64,000 nucleotides of DNA. It comes from Micrococcales bacterium. Its GTDB lineage: Bacteria > Actinomycetota > Actinomycetes > S36-B12 > UBA10799. Both the position numbers and the translations under genes were made by a program. The stretch is taken from NCBI GenBank assembly GCA_016703125.1, contig JADJCR010000002.1, forward strand, positions 474,714 to 538,713, in the 5' to 3' direction. Positions 34,776 through 42,817 of the stretch are shown here, piece by piece. The notes under the pieces are model-generated. The model ran no database searches. It was not told the origin of the DNA and worked only from the letters and a program-made list of their open reading frames with translations. Each line of letters opens with the position of its first letter. The first letter of the stretch is position 1.

Positions 34776-35696
34776 ATGACAATCAACACCCTGCGGGTGT
34801 CCGAGGCCGTGCAGCAGGCCATCGCCGACCGCACCCCGGTCGTCGCCCTCGAGTCGACCATCTTCACCCACGGCCTGCCGCGCCCGCGCAACGTCGACGT
34901 CGCCCTCGCAGGGGAGGAGATCGTGCGCGCCGCCGGAGGTGCGCCGGCAACGATCGGCGTGGTCCGCGGGCAGCCCGTGGTCGGCCTGTCCGAAGACGAG
35001 ATACGGGAACTGGCCTACGACGACGACGTGACCAAGGCGTCCATCCGCGACCTTTCGTACGCCGCGGTCACCGGCAAGAACGCGGGCACCACCATCGCCG
35101 CGACCGCTTTGCTGGCGCGCGCCGCGGGTATCGACGTCTTCGCTACGGGAGGGCTGGGTGGGGTCCACCACGGTGCGTCGGAGTCTTTCGACGAGTCCGC
35201 CGACATGTATGCACTGGCCGAGATCCCGATCGTGCTGATCAGCTCCGGAGCCAAGGCGATCCTGGACATCCGCGCCACCCTTGAGCGTTTCGAAACGCTC
35301 AGCGTCCCCGTGGTCGGCTACCGCACCGACCGCTACCCCGGCTTCTACGTGGCCGACTCGGACTACCCGCTGACCGCCCGCGTGGACGAGCCCTCCGACG
35401 TCGCCACGATGGTCGACACCCAGAAGAACCTCGGGATCCACAGCGCCGTGCTCGTGGCCAACCCGGTCCCCCGCGACGAGCAACTCGACCCGCGGGAGCT
35501 CGACGATGTCCTGCAGCGCGCTTGGGCTGCGGCCGACGAGCAGGGGATCAAGGGTCAGGCCTCGACCCCCTTCCTGCTGGACTACATCCGGGTCGCCACG
35601 GATGGACGCAGCCTCGACGCGAACGTCGCCCTCTACAACAACAACATCCGCCTCGCGACCCAGATCGCCTCCGAGTTGGCCGGCGGGCGGTCCTGA
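34776..35696 (+). CDS. psuG: Pseudouridine-5'-phosphate glycosidase
   Basis: Cleaves pseudouridine 5'-phosphate to uracil and ribose 5-phosphate. 306 residues, family-normal. VVALESTIFTHGLPRPRN at the N-terminus, ATIGVVRGQPVVGLS, then the central KNAGTTIAATALLAR and FATGGLGGVHHGA, and late TPFLLDYI all match PsuG. Mn2+ ligand and Lys nucleophile regions are in place. The ATG at 34776 has a GAAAGGGAA ribosome-binding site. Overlap-free but only 1 bp separates it from the kinase, so psuG-psuK is one operon. Confidence 0.95.
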   Translation: MTINTLRVSEAVQQAIADRTPVVALESTIFTHGLPRPRNVDVALAGEEIVRAAGGAPATIGVVRGQPVVGLSEDEIRELAYDDDVTKASIRDLSYAAVTGKNAGTTIAATALLARAAGIDVFATGGLGGVHHGASESFDESADMYALAEIPIVLISSGAKAILDIRATLERFETLSVPVVGYRTDRYPGFYVADSDYPLTARVDEPSDVATMVDTQKNLGIHSAVLVANPVPRDEQLDPRELDDVLQRAWAAADEQGIKGQASTPFLLDYIRVATDGRSLDANVALYNNNIRLATQIASELAGGRS

Positions 35697-35697
35697 G

Positions 35698-36588
35698 ATG
35701 CTCGGCGTCATCGGCGATGTCGTGGAGGACGTCGTCGTCTGGCAGTTGGAGGAACCGCGCGAGGCGACCGACGTCAAGTCGGAGGTGCGGATGCGCCGGG
35801 GCGGCTCGGGTGCCAACGTCGCCGCGTTCGCGGCCCCGCGCTACCCCACCCGCTTCATTGGCTGCGTCGGCGACGACATCGCCGGCGTGAGCCTGAGGCG
35901 CGAGCTCGAGGGGCACGGGGTCGACGTGCTGCTGCAGGTGCGCGAGCACACCGGCATGATCGTCGTGCTCATCGATCGCCAGGGGGAGCGCGTGATGTTC
36001 CCGAGCCGGGGTGCCTGTGCGCATCTGCAGGCCCTGGACCCGTCGTGGCTCGACGACCTCGAGATCCTGCACGTCACCGCTTACTCGTTCGAGAGCGGGA
36101 CCACGGCCCAGGCTGTGCTCGACGCCGTCCGTGAGCAGAAGCGCAGGGGCGGCCGGGTCAGCATGGACGTCTCCTCGGTCGGGATGATCGACCACTTCGG
36201 AGTCCCCGCGTTCCTGGACCTGATGTCCGAGTGCCGGCCCGACTTCGTCTCGGCGAACCGGGACGAGGCGCTCTACCTCGGCCTGGCTGACGGTGCACTG
36301 CCCGGACCGAACCTGCCCCGATACGCCGAGACCACCCTCCTGGCCCGGCAGGGCAAGGAGGCGACCAACATCTTCGTCAGCAGCCGGCACCTGGAAACCG
36401 TTCCTGTCGAACCGGTGGCCGACGTGCGCGATCTCACTGGCGCGGGCGATGCTTTCAACGCCGGCTTCCTGACGGCGTACCTGAATGGCGGCGACCTCGT
36501 CAGCAGCTGCCTGGCAGGCCACGCCATGTCCGCGCGGGTCCTGGGCAGCCCGGGGGCCACGGAGCCGCCGCTGTCATCCGGCGACTGA
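35698..36588 (+). CDS. psuK: PfkB-family kinase, probable pseudouridine kinase
   Basis: 296 residues. The N-terminal GDVVEDV and RGGSGANVAAFAA match the PfkB substrate site, and the C-terminal DLTGAGDAFNAGF (about residue 247) holds the catalytic Asp and anion hole. Coupled to psuG, so it most likely phosphorylates pseudouridine and supplies PsuG's substrate; another nucleoside or sugar cannot be excluded by sequence. ATG at 35698. No transporter gene is next to it. Confidence 0.83.
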   Translation: MLGVIGDVVEDVVVWQLEEPREATDVKSEVRMRRGGSGANVAAFAAPRYPTRFIGCVGDDIAGVSLRRELEGHGVDVLLQVREHTGMIVVLIDRQGERVMFPSRGACAHLQALDPSWLDDLEILHVTAYSFESGTTAQAVLDAVREQKRRGGRVSMDVSSVGMIDHFGVPAFLDLMSECRPDFVSANRDEALYLGLADGALPGPNLPRYAETTLLARQGKEATNIFVSSRHLETVPVEPVADVRDLTGAGDAFNAGFLTAYLNGGDLVSSCLAGHAMSARVLGSPGATEPPLSSGD

Positions 36589-36681
36589 TACACGCCGGCC
36601 ATCTGGATTGCGCTCCCGGTGATCGCCGACCACACACCGTCATCGCACCGTTGACAAGTCACGAGCTCCTGCGGGGATCCC

Positions 36682-36859
36682 TTATCGGGTGCTGTGCCGG
36701 CGGACCTGTCGGAAGGCATCGACGACGCTGGTTCCGGCGGCGCGGTACGTCAGTCTCACCCTCACCGGGGTACCGAAGGTCCGGACCAGGGTCTTGCCGG
36801 CCTTCTTGGTCACCTTGATGTTCCGCAGGTGCTTCCGCTTTGCCTCCACCGGACCCTGA
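36682..36859 (-). pseudogene. C-terminal fragment of a surface protein joined to the integrase remnant
   Basis: The frame ending at 36682 encodes NIKVTKKAGKTLVRTFG, then VRVRLTYRAAGTS and a basic end. This resembles the Lys-rich C-terminal tail of the IgGFc-binding-like protein at 40820 (KKGKVTVRSTG...LKVTVKVRATP). It is in the same frame as the end of the integrase remnant and no start of its own is visible. It looks like a leftover of a larger gene fused by deletion. Confidence 0.45.
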
Positions 36860-37428
36860 CCCGCTGGCCAGCATCGGTGGAGCAGTTCTTCGGCAGCACG
36901 ACGGTCGTGCCGCGTCTTTTCAGTTGCGGCGACCTCGATGGCGCCGAAAGTCTTCAAGGTGACGCCGGACTGGACCGCCGCAGTTGCGGCAGGGTGGCGA
37001 AAGTCGTGTAGATGGCAGTCGTCCAGGCCGAGCTGGGTCTTGGCGCGCTTGAAGGTCGAGGTCCAGTTCGCGTTGTGCAATGGGCGGCCCGATCGTGTCG
37101 CGAACACCAGGGGGCGTCACCCCCACGGACATGGGTTTCGAGGTGCTCGGTGAGGATGGGCCCAGCAATGTCGGAAGGGCGACGTTGCGTCGACCCGTGT
37201 TCGACTCGGGGGAACCCACAAGCCATTTCCCGTCGAGCCGACTCATCGACTTTCGGACGCGCAGCACGGGCAGCTTGTCTTCCCGGAGAACCACGTCGGC
37301 GCGGGTCAAAGCCGTGAGCTCGCCCAAGCGCAGGCTGCCGTAGACCGCAACCAGTACCAACTCCTCGTACCGGGCAGGCACGAGGTCGGCCAGTTGGTGC
37401 ACCTGGGTCAACGTCGCCAACGCCGGCG
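36860..37428 (-). pseudogene. Decayed tyrosine recombinase (integrase), catalytic domain only
   Basis: Reading the minus strand from 37428: LTQVHQLADLVPARYEELVL then YGSLRLGELTAL (the first catalytic Arg), VVLREDKLPVLRVRKSM and a strand, then after frame changes near 37200 and 37110 MFATRSGRPLHNANW and HLHDFRHPAATAAVQSG (HxxR). The H/W and Tyr-nucleophile region is missing. No N-terminal core-binding domain: the fragment starts at the junction with the antiporter copy at about 37428. Similar to actinobacterial element and phage integrases. Non-functional. Confidence 0.75.
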
Positions 37429-37682
37429 GAACCGGGCGAGCCGCTGGCCGACGTGCATGACGCGCCGCCGGTGACCGGACACGTGATCATCTGCGGGTAG
37501 GGACGGATCGGGCAGGGCGTGGCGGCTTCCTGAACGCCGACGAGGTGCCGTTCATCGCTGTGGACCTCGATCCGGGTCTGGTGCGCACGGCGCACGCCGC
37601 CGCTCAGCAGGTCTACTACGGCGATGCCCGGGAGCCCGATGTGCTGGAAGTGACCCGCCGCTCACGCGGTGGTGACAGGAGG
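37429..37682 (+). pseudogene. Fragment of the KefB-type antiporter gene (copy B)
   Basis: From 37429 (GAACCGGGCGAGCCGCTGG) this matches bases 32665-32880 of the intact antiporter gene with scattered substitutions, a stop (GGGTAGGGAC) and small deletions. At 37650 it jumps to the last 25 bp of the gene (position 33218), deleting 337 bp between two GGAAG sequences that occur at both ends in the intact gene. Decayed. Confidence 0.88.
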
Positions 37683-37690
37683 GTGATCCG

Positions 37691-38065
37691 GTGAGTGAGA
37701 TCGAAGTGAACGCCACGCGCCTGCCCGGCGTGGGTTGGCGGTACGAGTTGGCGTTGGCCCGCGGGACGGCGTTGTTCGTGCTGGTGGAGGGCGGCGGCCA
37801 CCGTCACCTGCTGCTGGTCCGCGACGGGGACGACGAACCGATGGTTACCGTTCCCCTGAACGAAGCGCCGGCACCTCGGCGAAGGGTGACACCCGGTCGG
37901 CCACGTCCCCCGGCAAGATCCCAAGGATCGCCGACTCGCGTGTGACCGGTTACCCGCGAGTCGGCCGAAGCCCTCGGGCCGCCGCGTGACTTGCAGGTGG
38001 GTGACCGGGTCGTGGTGGCCGCGCGGGAGAGCCACCGGGCGCAGGTGCGGTCTGCTTTGGAGTGA
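37691..38065 (+). pseudogene. Rearranged copy of the KhtT-like regulator gene (copy B)
   Basis: The GTG start and first 59 codons match the gene at 33258. After AACGAAGCG (37867) an 80-bp segment (37868-37947) is the reverse complement of 33542-33622. Then a forward piece (matching 33482-33520) and finally the last 75 bp ending in TGA. The junction of the inverted and forward pieces makes a palindrome at 37930-37965. No functional product is possible. Confidence 0.88.
37930..37965. repeat. Near-perfect palindrome at the inversion junction
   Basis: Two 18-bp arms (GCCGACTCGCGTGTGACC and GGTTACCCGCGAGTCGGC) match in 16 of 18 positions with no spacer. It is created by the fold-back joint inside the rearranged regulator copy, and could form a hairpin. 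Confidence 0.75.
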
Positions 38066-38069
38066 GTGG

Positions 38070-38771
38070 TCAGTTCTTCGGGATGAAGCGCAGGGGTTGC
38101 ACCACCGCCGGCACGGTGCCCGCCGGAACGGCCACGAATGCATTGGTGACCGGAGTCGAGATGGCCTGGCACCCGGTCGGTGTGAGGGTCGACAGGGCGG
38201 TGAAGGACTGGGGGGTCCCGGGCTGCATGTGGTAGACCGCCGATCCGGGCGCCGGCGGTGACCCGATGACGATGCCGAGATCGAAGGGGAGGGCTGAGTG
38301 GACGCCGTACGCGTCCCCAGCGCACCCAGCCCCGCGGTAGAAGACCTGCGGCACCGCTACGGCCAAGGCATTGGGGTCAGCGGGGTTGTTGCTCCAGAGC
38401 AGTAACGCGCCGCTGTCCAGTCGGACCATCGGATAGGCGGAGAGCATGCCGACCAGGGTCCCGATCCTCTTTCCGGTCTGGTCCACGGCGTCGAATGCCC
38501 CTGCCGGGCCGATGGCACCGTTGGCCCCTGGGAGGCCCTGCGGACCGGTGGCCCCCTGCCCGCCGGTCTTGCCCTTGACGTTCCACTTGAGCTTCTTCTC
38601 GTTCTTCTTGCACTTCTTGCCCTTGAGGACCAGGCGCATCTCGCCGGTCTTCTTGTTCGCACAGGCCTTGTAGGTGGTCTTGGCCGCGGCGGTGCCCGCC
38701 GGCATGACGATAATGCCGGCCGTGGCGACGATGCCGGCGAGACCGGCACTGACGAAACGACGAGCAACCAT
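38070..38771 (-). CDS. Secreted collagen-like protein 1 of a tandem pair
   Basis: 233 residues. ATG at 38771 after a GAGGTGAGGGGA ribosome-binding region. Signal peptide MVARRFVSAGLAGIVA to about residue 30. Then the module seen also at 8.3 kb: YKACANKKTGEMRLVLKGKKC with KKNEKKLKWN, a collagen-like G-x-y run (about 8 triplets: GATGPQGLPGANGAIGPAG), and a 130-residue C-terminal domain (WSNNPADPNALAV, PGTPQSFTALSTLTPTGC). Two Cys in the module and two in the C-domain may form disulfides. About 85% identical to the next gene upstream; recent duplication. Function unknown, extracellular. Confidence 0.78.
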   Translation of the reverse strand: MVARRFVSAGLAGIVATAGIIVMPAGTAAAKTTYKACANKKTGEMRLVLKGKKCKKNEKKLKWNVKGKTGGQGATGPQGLPGANGAIGPAGAFDAVDQTGKRIGTLVGMLSAYPMVRLDSGALLLWSNNPADPNALAVAVPQVFYRGAGCAGDAYGVHSALPFDLGIVIGSPPAPGSAVYHMQPGTPQSFTALSTLTPTGCQAISTPVTNAFVAVPAGTVPAVVQPLRFIPKN

Positions 38772-38827
38772 GGGCGTCCCCTCACCTCTTGAAGTCAGCA
38801 CACGACGTGGTTCCTGCACCAAACCGA

Positions 38828-39532
38828 TCAGGACACCGGATTCACCCGCAATGGTTGGGCGACCACGGGGACCGTACCCGCAGGCTTGGCGACGAAGGCG
38901 TTGGTGACGGGTGTCGAAATGGCCTGGCAACCGGTGGGGGTGAGGGTCGACAACGCTGTGAAGGACTGCGGCGTGCCGGGCTCCATGCGGTACACGGCTG
39001 AACCGGGTGCGGCCGGAGTGCCGATGATGATCCCCAGGTCGAAGGGAAGGCTGGTCTGCAAGCCGTGGGCATCGCCCGTGCATCCCGCCTGTCGGAAGAA
39101 CACCTGGGGGGGACCGACGGCGAGGGCGTTCGGATCGGCCGGGTTGTTGGACCACAGAAGGATCGCACCGCTGGGTAGGCGCACCATCGGGTACGCGCTG
39201 AGGATGCCGACGAAGGTGCCGATCACCTTGCCGGTCTGGTCCACGGCCTCGAAGGCCCCCGCTGGCCCCCGAGCTCCCGCAGGACCCTGCGGGCCCTGCG
39301 GACCTGTCGCTCCCTGGCCGCCGGCCGGGCCCTTCACGTTCCACTTCAGTTTCTTCTCGGACTTCTTGCACTTCTTGCCCTTGAGCACCAGTCGCATCTC
39401 GCCGGTCTTCTTGTTGGCGCAGGCCTTGTAGGTGGACTTGGCCGCACTTGCGTTGCCCGCAGGCACCGCGATTAGGCCGGCGGTGGCGATTACGCCGGCT
39501 AGACCGACACTGACGAAACGACGAGCAACCAT
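38828..39532 (-). CDS. Secreted collagen-like protein 2 of a tandem pair
   Basis: 234 residues; the same order as its neighbour: signal peptide (MVARRFVSVGLAGVIA), Cys/Lys module YKACANKKTGEMRLVLKGKK, a G-x-y run of about ten triplets (GGQGATGPQGPQGPAGARG), and a C-terminal domain with QAGCTGDAHGL and the same Cys-ending tail. Identical promoter-proximal sequence (CCCCTCACCTCT on the plus strand) precedes both genes, so the upstream region was copied as well. ATG at 39532. Possibly surface-exposed adhesins or matrix proteins. Confidence 0.78.
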   Translation of the reverse strand: MVARRFVSVGLAGVIATAGLIAVPAGNASAAKSTYKACANKKTGEMRLVLKGKKCKKSEKKLKWNVKGPAGGQGATGPQGPQGPAGARGPAGAFEAVDQTGKVIGTFVGILSAYPMVRLPSGAILLWSNNPADPNALAVGPPQVFFRQAGCTGDAHGLQTSLPFDLGIIIGTPAAPGSAVYRMEPGTPQSFTALSTLTPTGCQAISTPVTNAFVAKPAGTVPVVAQPLRVNPVS

Positions 39533-39659
39533 GGAAGTCCCCTCACCTCTCGAGAGCCCGCGCGCATCGCGGTTTCTGAACCCTACCGGCCCGGAGGGTC
39601 CGCGCCAAGGGTCCGCGGCACCGGAACTGGCCCATCCATCCACCACCGCCCGGGATCCA

Positions 39660-39926
39660 ATTGGTGCCCCGCGCGTCCATCTCCCGAGCGAGGCAGCCCA
39701 GAGGCTCAACATCTCCACGTCGATGCTGCGCAAGCTCACACTCTGCGGCGCGATAGGTCACGTCCGCCTTGGCGTTGGGGACCAGCGCCACCGGATTGCA
39801 GGCTTCGGCCTGGTCGGGATGCGCGAGCGCGTCGAGGCCCACGGCGGACAGCTTCGCCACGGGCCCCAGCCCGGAGGCGGGTTCCAGGTCCACGCGGAAC
39901 TACCGATCCAAGCTCACACCCCATGA
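39660..39926 (+). pseudogene. Chimera of excisionase-like HTH and truncated sensor histidine kinase
   Basis: The open frame reads HLPSEAAQRLNISTSMLRKL and GAIGHVRLG, which looks like an excisionase/MerR-type helix-turn-helix (HTH_17). It continues directly into RIAGFGLVGMRERVEAHGG and PGGGFQVHAELPIQ, the very C-terminal ATPase part of a NarL-type sensor kinase. The kinase lacks its sensor, dimerisation domain and N-box. The stop (TGA 39924-39926) overlaps the response-regulator ATG. No clear start. Probably a deletion that fused two genes. Confidence 0.6.
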
Positions 39927-40591
39927 GCACCCGAGTGCTCCTGGTCGATGACCAAGCGGTGGTGCGCGCCGGCATCCGCGTGCTCATCGAGCTGACCGAC
40001 GACCTCATCATCTGCGGCGAAGCCGCCGACGGGACCCAAGCCGTCCAGATGACCAGGGCCCTCAAACCCGACGTCGTTCTCATGGACATCCGCATGCCCC
40101 GCAGCGACGGGATCACCGCAACCCGGCAGATCACCCACGACCCCGATCTCGCCGACGTGCGCATCATCGCCCTGACCACCTTCGACACCGACGAGCACCT
40201 CTTCGGGGCGCTGGCAGCCGGCGCCGCCGGGTTCCTGCTCAAGGACGTCGAAGCCACACACCTCCAGGACGCCATCCGCACCGTCGCCCGCGGCGACAGC
40301 CTGCTGGACCCTGCGATCACCCGACGGGTCCTCGACGAACTCACCCAGCGCGCCACACCCACCGCCCACCAACCCGAACGCCTCGACCAACTCACTGACC
40401 GAGAACGGGAAGCCACACGCCTCGCCGCCACCGGGCTGACCAACCAGCAGATCGCCGAGCACCTCCACGTCAGCCCCCACACCGCCAAGACCCACATCAA
40501 CCGCGCCATGACCAAGCTCCACGCCCGAGACCGCGGCCAACTCGTGACCATCGCCTACCAAACCGGACTCGCAACCCTCGACCCCAGCTGA
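39923..40591 (+). CDS. NarL/FixJ-type response regulator (partner kinase truncated)
   Basis: 222 residues. Receiver domain with acidic pair DD9-10, phosphoacceptor Asp55 (VVLMDIRMP), Thr/Lys switch residues (ALTTFD, LLKD), and a C-terminal LuxR-type HTH (LTDREREATRLAATG, HLHVSPHTAKTHINRAMTKL). Intact and likely folded. Its start overlaps the end of the kinase remnant, so it was once a two-component operon. It could now respond to another kinase or small phosphodonors. Confidence 0.88.
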   Translation: MSTRVLLVDDQAVVRAGIRVLIELTDDLIICGEAADGTQAVQMTRALKPDVVLMDIRMPRSDGITATRQITHDPDLADVRIIALTTFDTDEHLFGALAAGAAGFLLKDVEATHLQDAIRTVARGDSLLDPAITRRVLDELTQRATPTAHQPERLDQLTDREREATRLAATGLTNQQIAEHLHVSPHTAKTHINRAMTKLHARDRGQLVTIAYQTGLATLDPS

Positions 40592-40819
40592 ACCGGACCC
40601 CTCTGCTCGTGTGGACGCCCTTCCGTCGCGTGGTCACCGCTAGCCACATGCAGCTCGCTCCCCTGAACCTGCCCCACACCGCCGCGAGCTGGGCGCCTCG
40701 AAGCGGGCAAAGCGGCCCCCACATAGGTCGCTTCGGTCGCCGGTGGGTGCCAAAAAGTCGGTGGCGGGTCTAGAGTCGGCAGTGCCCGTAGGGCCATTGA
40801 TCCGGGATGGGAGCTTCGC

Positions 40820-42769
40820 ATGAACATCAGATCACGGTGGCTTGCCTCACTGGCAGCCACCGCCATCGCGATATCCATGACCGTACTGACGGCGACCGCG
40901 CCTGCCAGTGCGGCCGAACGCCCGGACAGTCTGGGCAAGGACTTCTGGGTGACGTTCACCCAGAATCTCGGAAGCCCGGACCTGTCACTGTTCATCAGTT
41001 CTCCGACGGCGACCAGCGGCAACGTGAGCGTGCCCGGCCTCAGCTTCTCTGAGGACTTCACCGTGACACCCGGCACCGTGACCACCGTGACGGTCCCCTC
41101 CGCTGCCCAACTGGACGACGGCTCTTCCGGCGATCCGCAGAACCTGGGCATCCACATCACAGCCCAGGACGAGGTGGCCGTCTACGGGCTGAACCGCATT
41201 CAGTTCACGACCGATGCCTTCATGGCGTTGCCGGTCGATGTCTTGAGTTCCGAGCACGTTGTTCTGGGGTGGCCCGCACCGGGTATCCAACTGGGTCTGA
41301 ACTCGGAGTTCGCGGTCGTGGCCACTGAAGATGGCACCGAGGTGACGTACGTGCCGACCGCCGACACCACAGCGGGTGTCAACGCGGGGGTGTCGACGAC
41401 CAAGACCCTGAACAAGGGGGATGCCTTGCCAGTGCAGTCGTCGACCGGCGACCTCAGTGGCAGTTCCGTGACGTCCACGAAGCCTGTGGCTGTCTTCGGT
41501 GGGCACGAGTGTGCCAACGTTCCGAACAACCAGACCCTCTACTGCGACTACCTGGTGGAGCAGCTCCCGGGCACCGGCACGTGGGGCAAATCCTTCCTCA
41601 CCGTTCCCCTGAAGACCCGGCTGAACGGGGACACCTTCCGGATGGTCGCCGAGCAGGACGGCACGACGGTGTCGGTCAACGGCGCAGTGGTGGCCAATCT
41701 GAACAAGGGTCAGGTGCACCAGCAGATCATCGACGGGCAGTCCACGGTGACTGCGGACAAGCCGATCCTGCTTGCGCAATACTCCAACGGCACCACTTAC
41801 GACGGCGTCACCAGTGACCCGTTCATGATGCTGGTGACCCCGACCGAGCAGTTCCTGTCCGACTACACGTTCACCACACCGGCGACGGGATTCCGGGTGA
41901 ATTACGTCAATGTGGTGGCCCCGACCGCTTCGGTCGGTGACGTGAAACTCGACGGGGCGGTGGTTCCGGGCGGGGCGTTCACCCCGATCGGGTCGACCGG
42001 GTTCTCCGGGGCGCAACTCGACCTGACCCTGGGCAGCCACACGATCACGTCGAGCCAGCCCTTGGGCATCTACGTCTACGGGTTCGACCAGGCCGACTCG
42101 TACGGCTACCCGGGTGGGGCAGCGTACGCGGCCATCAACGACGTGGCAGGGCTGAGCCTCACCCCGGCCACGCAGGACAAGACGATCAACACCCAGGCCT
42201 GCGTGACCACCGGGGTGACCGACCAGAACGGCAAGGGCCTACCCGGCATCCAGGTCAACCTGAAGGCCACCGGGGTCAACCCGCTGGACACCACAGTGCT
42301 CACCGACGCAGCGGGTACCTACCAGTACTGCTACACCAGCGCCGCTACGGGCACCGACACGTTCACCGCGAGCTTCAACACGCTCAGCGCCAGCGCCACG
42401 GTGGCGTGGACCTCCGGCACCCCCACCCCGCCGGTGGTCAAGAAGAAGAAACTGCCGATCAACGCCAAGGGCGTGGCCAAATCCCCGGCACAGTTGAAGA
42501 ACGGCAAGGTCGTGCTGGTCAAGAGCCTGGGCACCAACAAGAACGGCAAGACCACGGTGCGGGCGTTCTGCCGGCCGGCCAAGAGCAACGCGGCCGGTGA
42601 GGTGCGGTTCTGCGACGTGACCGTCAGCAAGAAGGGCAAGGTGACCGTCCGGTCCACCGGCTACGACACGCTGAAAGTCACCGTCAAGGTCCGCGCCACA
42701 CCCAAGAAGGGCCAGAAGGACACCTGGAAGTCCAACACCTGGACCCGCACCTGGAAGGTCCGCACCTGA
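40820..42769 (+). CDS. Secreted IgGFc-binding-like surface protein with Lys-rich C-terminal tail
   Basis: 649 residues. Signal peptide (MNIRSRWLASLAATAIAIS, cleavage after ASA near residue 31), then a domain starting GKDFWVTFTQN and carrying FGGHECANVP with LPGTGTWGKSF, the signature blocks of the bacterial IgGFc_binding (PF17517) module, to about residue 440. A Big/CNA-B-like domain (CVTTGVTDQNGKGLPGIQVNL) covers about 455-525. The C-terminal 100 residues are rich in Lys and beta strands (VKKKKLPINAKG, NKNGKTTVRAFCRP, KKGKVTVRS). No sortase motif, so it may be retained by charge. Binding to IgG is a family name, not a prediction. Confidence 0.78.
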   Translation: MNIRSRWLASLAATAIAISMTVLTATAPASAAERPDSLGKDFWVTFTQNLGSPDLSLFISSPTATSGNVSVPGLSFSEDFTVTPGTVTTVTVPSAAQLDDGSSGDPQNLGIHITAQDEVAVYGLNRIQFTTDAFMALPVDVLSSEHVVLGWPAPGIQLGLNSEFAVVATEDGTEVTYVPTADTTAGVNAGVSTTKTLNKGDALPVQSSTGDLSGSSVTSTKPVAVFGGHECANVPNNQTLYCDYLVEQLPGTGTWGKSFLTVPLKTRLNGDTFRMVAEQDGTTVSVNGAVVANLNKGQVHQQIIDGQSTVTADKPILLAQYSNGTTYDGVTSDPFMMLVTPTEQFLSDYTFTTPATGFRVNYVNVVAPTASVGDVKLDGAVVPGGAFTPIGSTGFSGAQLDLTLGSHTITSSQPLGIYVYGFDQADSYGYPGGAAYAAINDVAGLSLTPATQDKTINTQACVTTGVTDQNGKGLPGIQVNLKATGVNPLDTTVLTDAAGTYQYCYTSAATGTDTFTASFNTLSASATVAWTSGTPTPPVVKKKKLPINAKGVAKSPAQLKNGKVVLVKSLGTNKNGKTTVRAFCRPAKSNAAGEVRFCDVTVSKKGKVTVRSTGYDTLKVTVKVRATPKKGQKDTWKSNTWTRTWKVRT

Positions 42770-42781
42770 CCTACCACCAAC

Positions 42782-42817
42782 CTGTGGGGGTGTCCTGATC
42801 CAGGGGCACCCCCACAG
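42782..42817 (+). terminator. Hairpin after the IgGFc-binding-like gene
   Basis: Perfect 11-bp stem CTGTGGGGGTG / CACCCCCACAG with a 14-base loop, 12 bp after the stop at 42769. No U-tract, as is usual at this GC content. Confidence 0.75.

Noticed and set aside
40820..42769. Sortase-anchored surface protein
   Set aside because: There is no LPxTG-type motif or C-terminal hydrophobic stretch; the C-terminus is basic.
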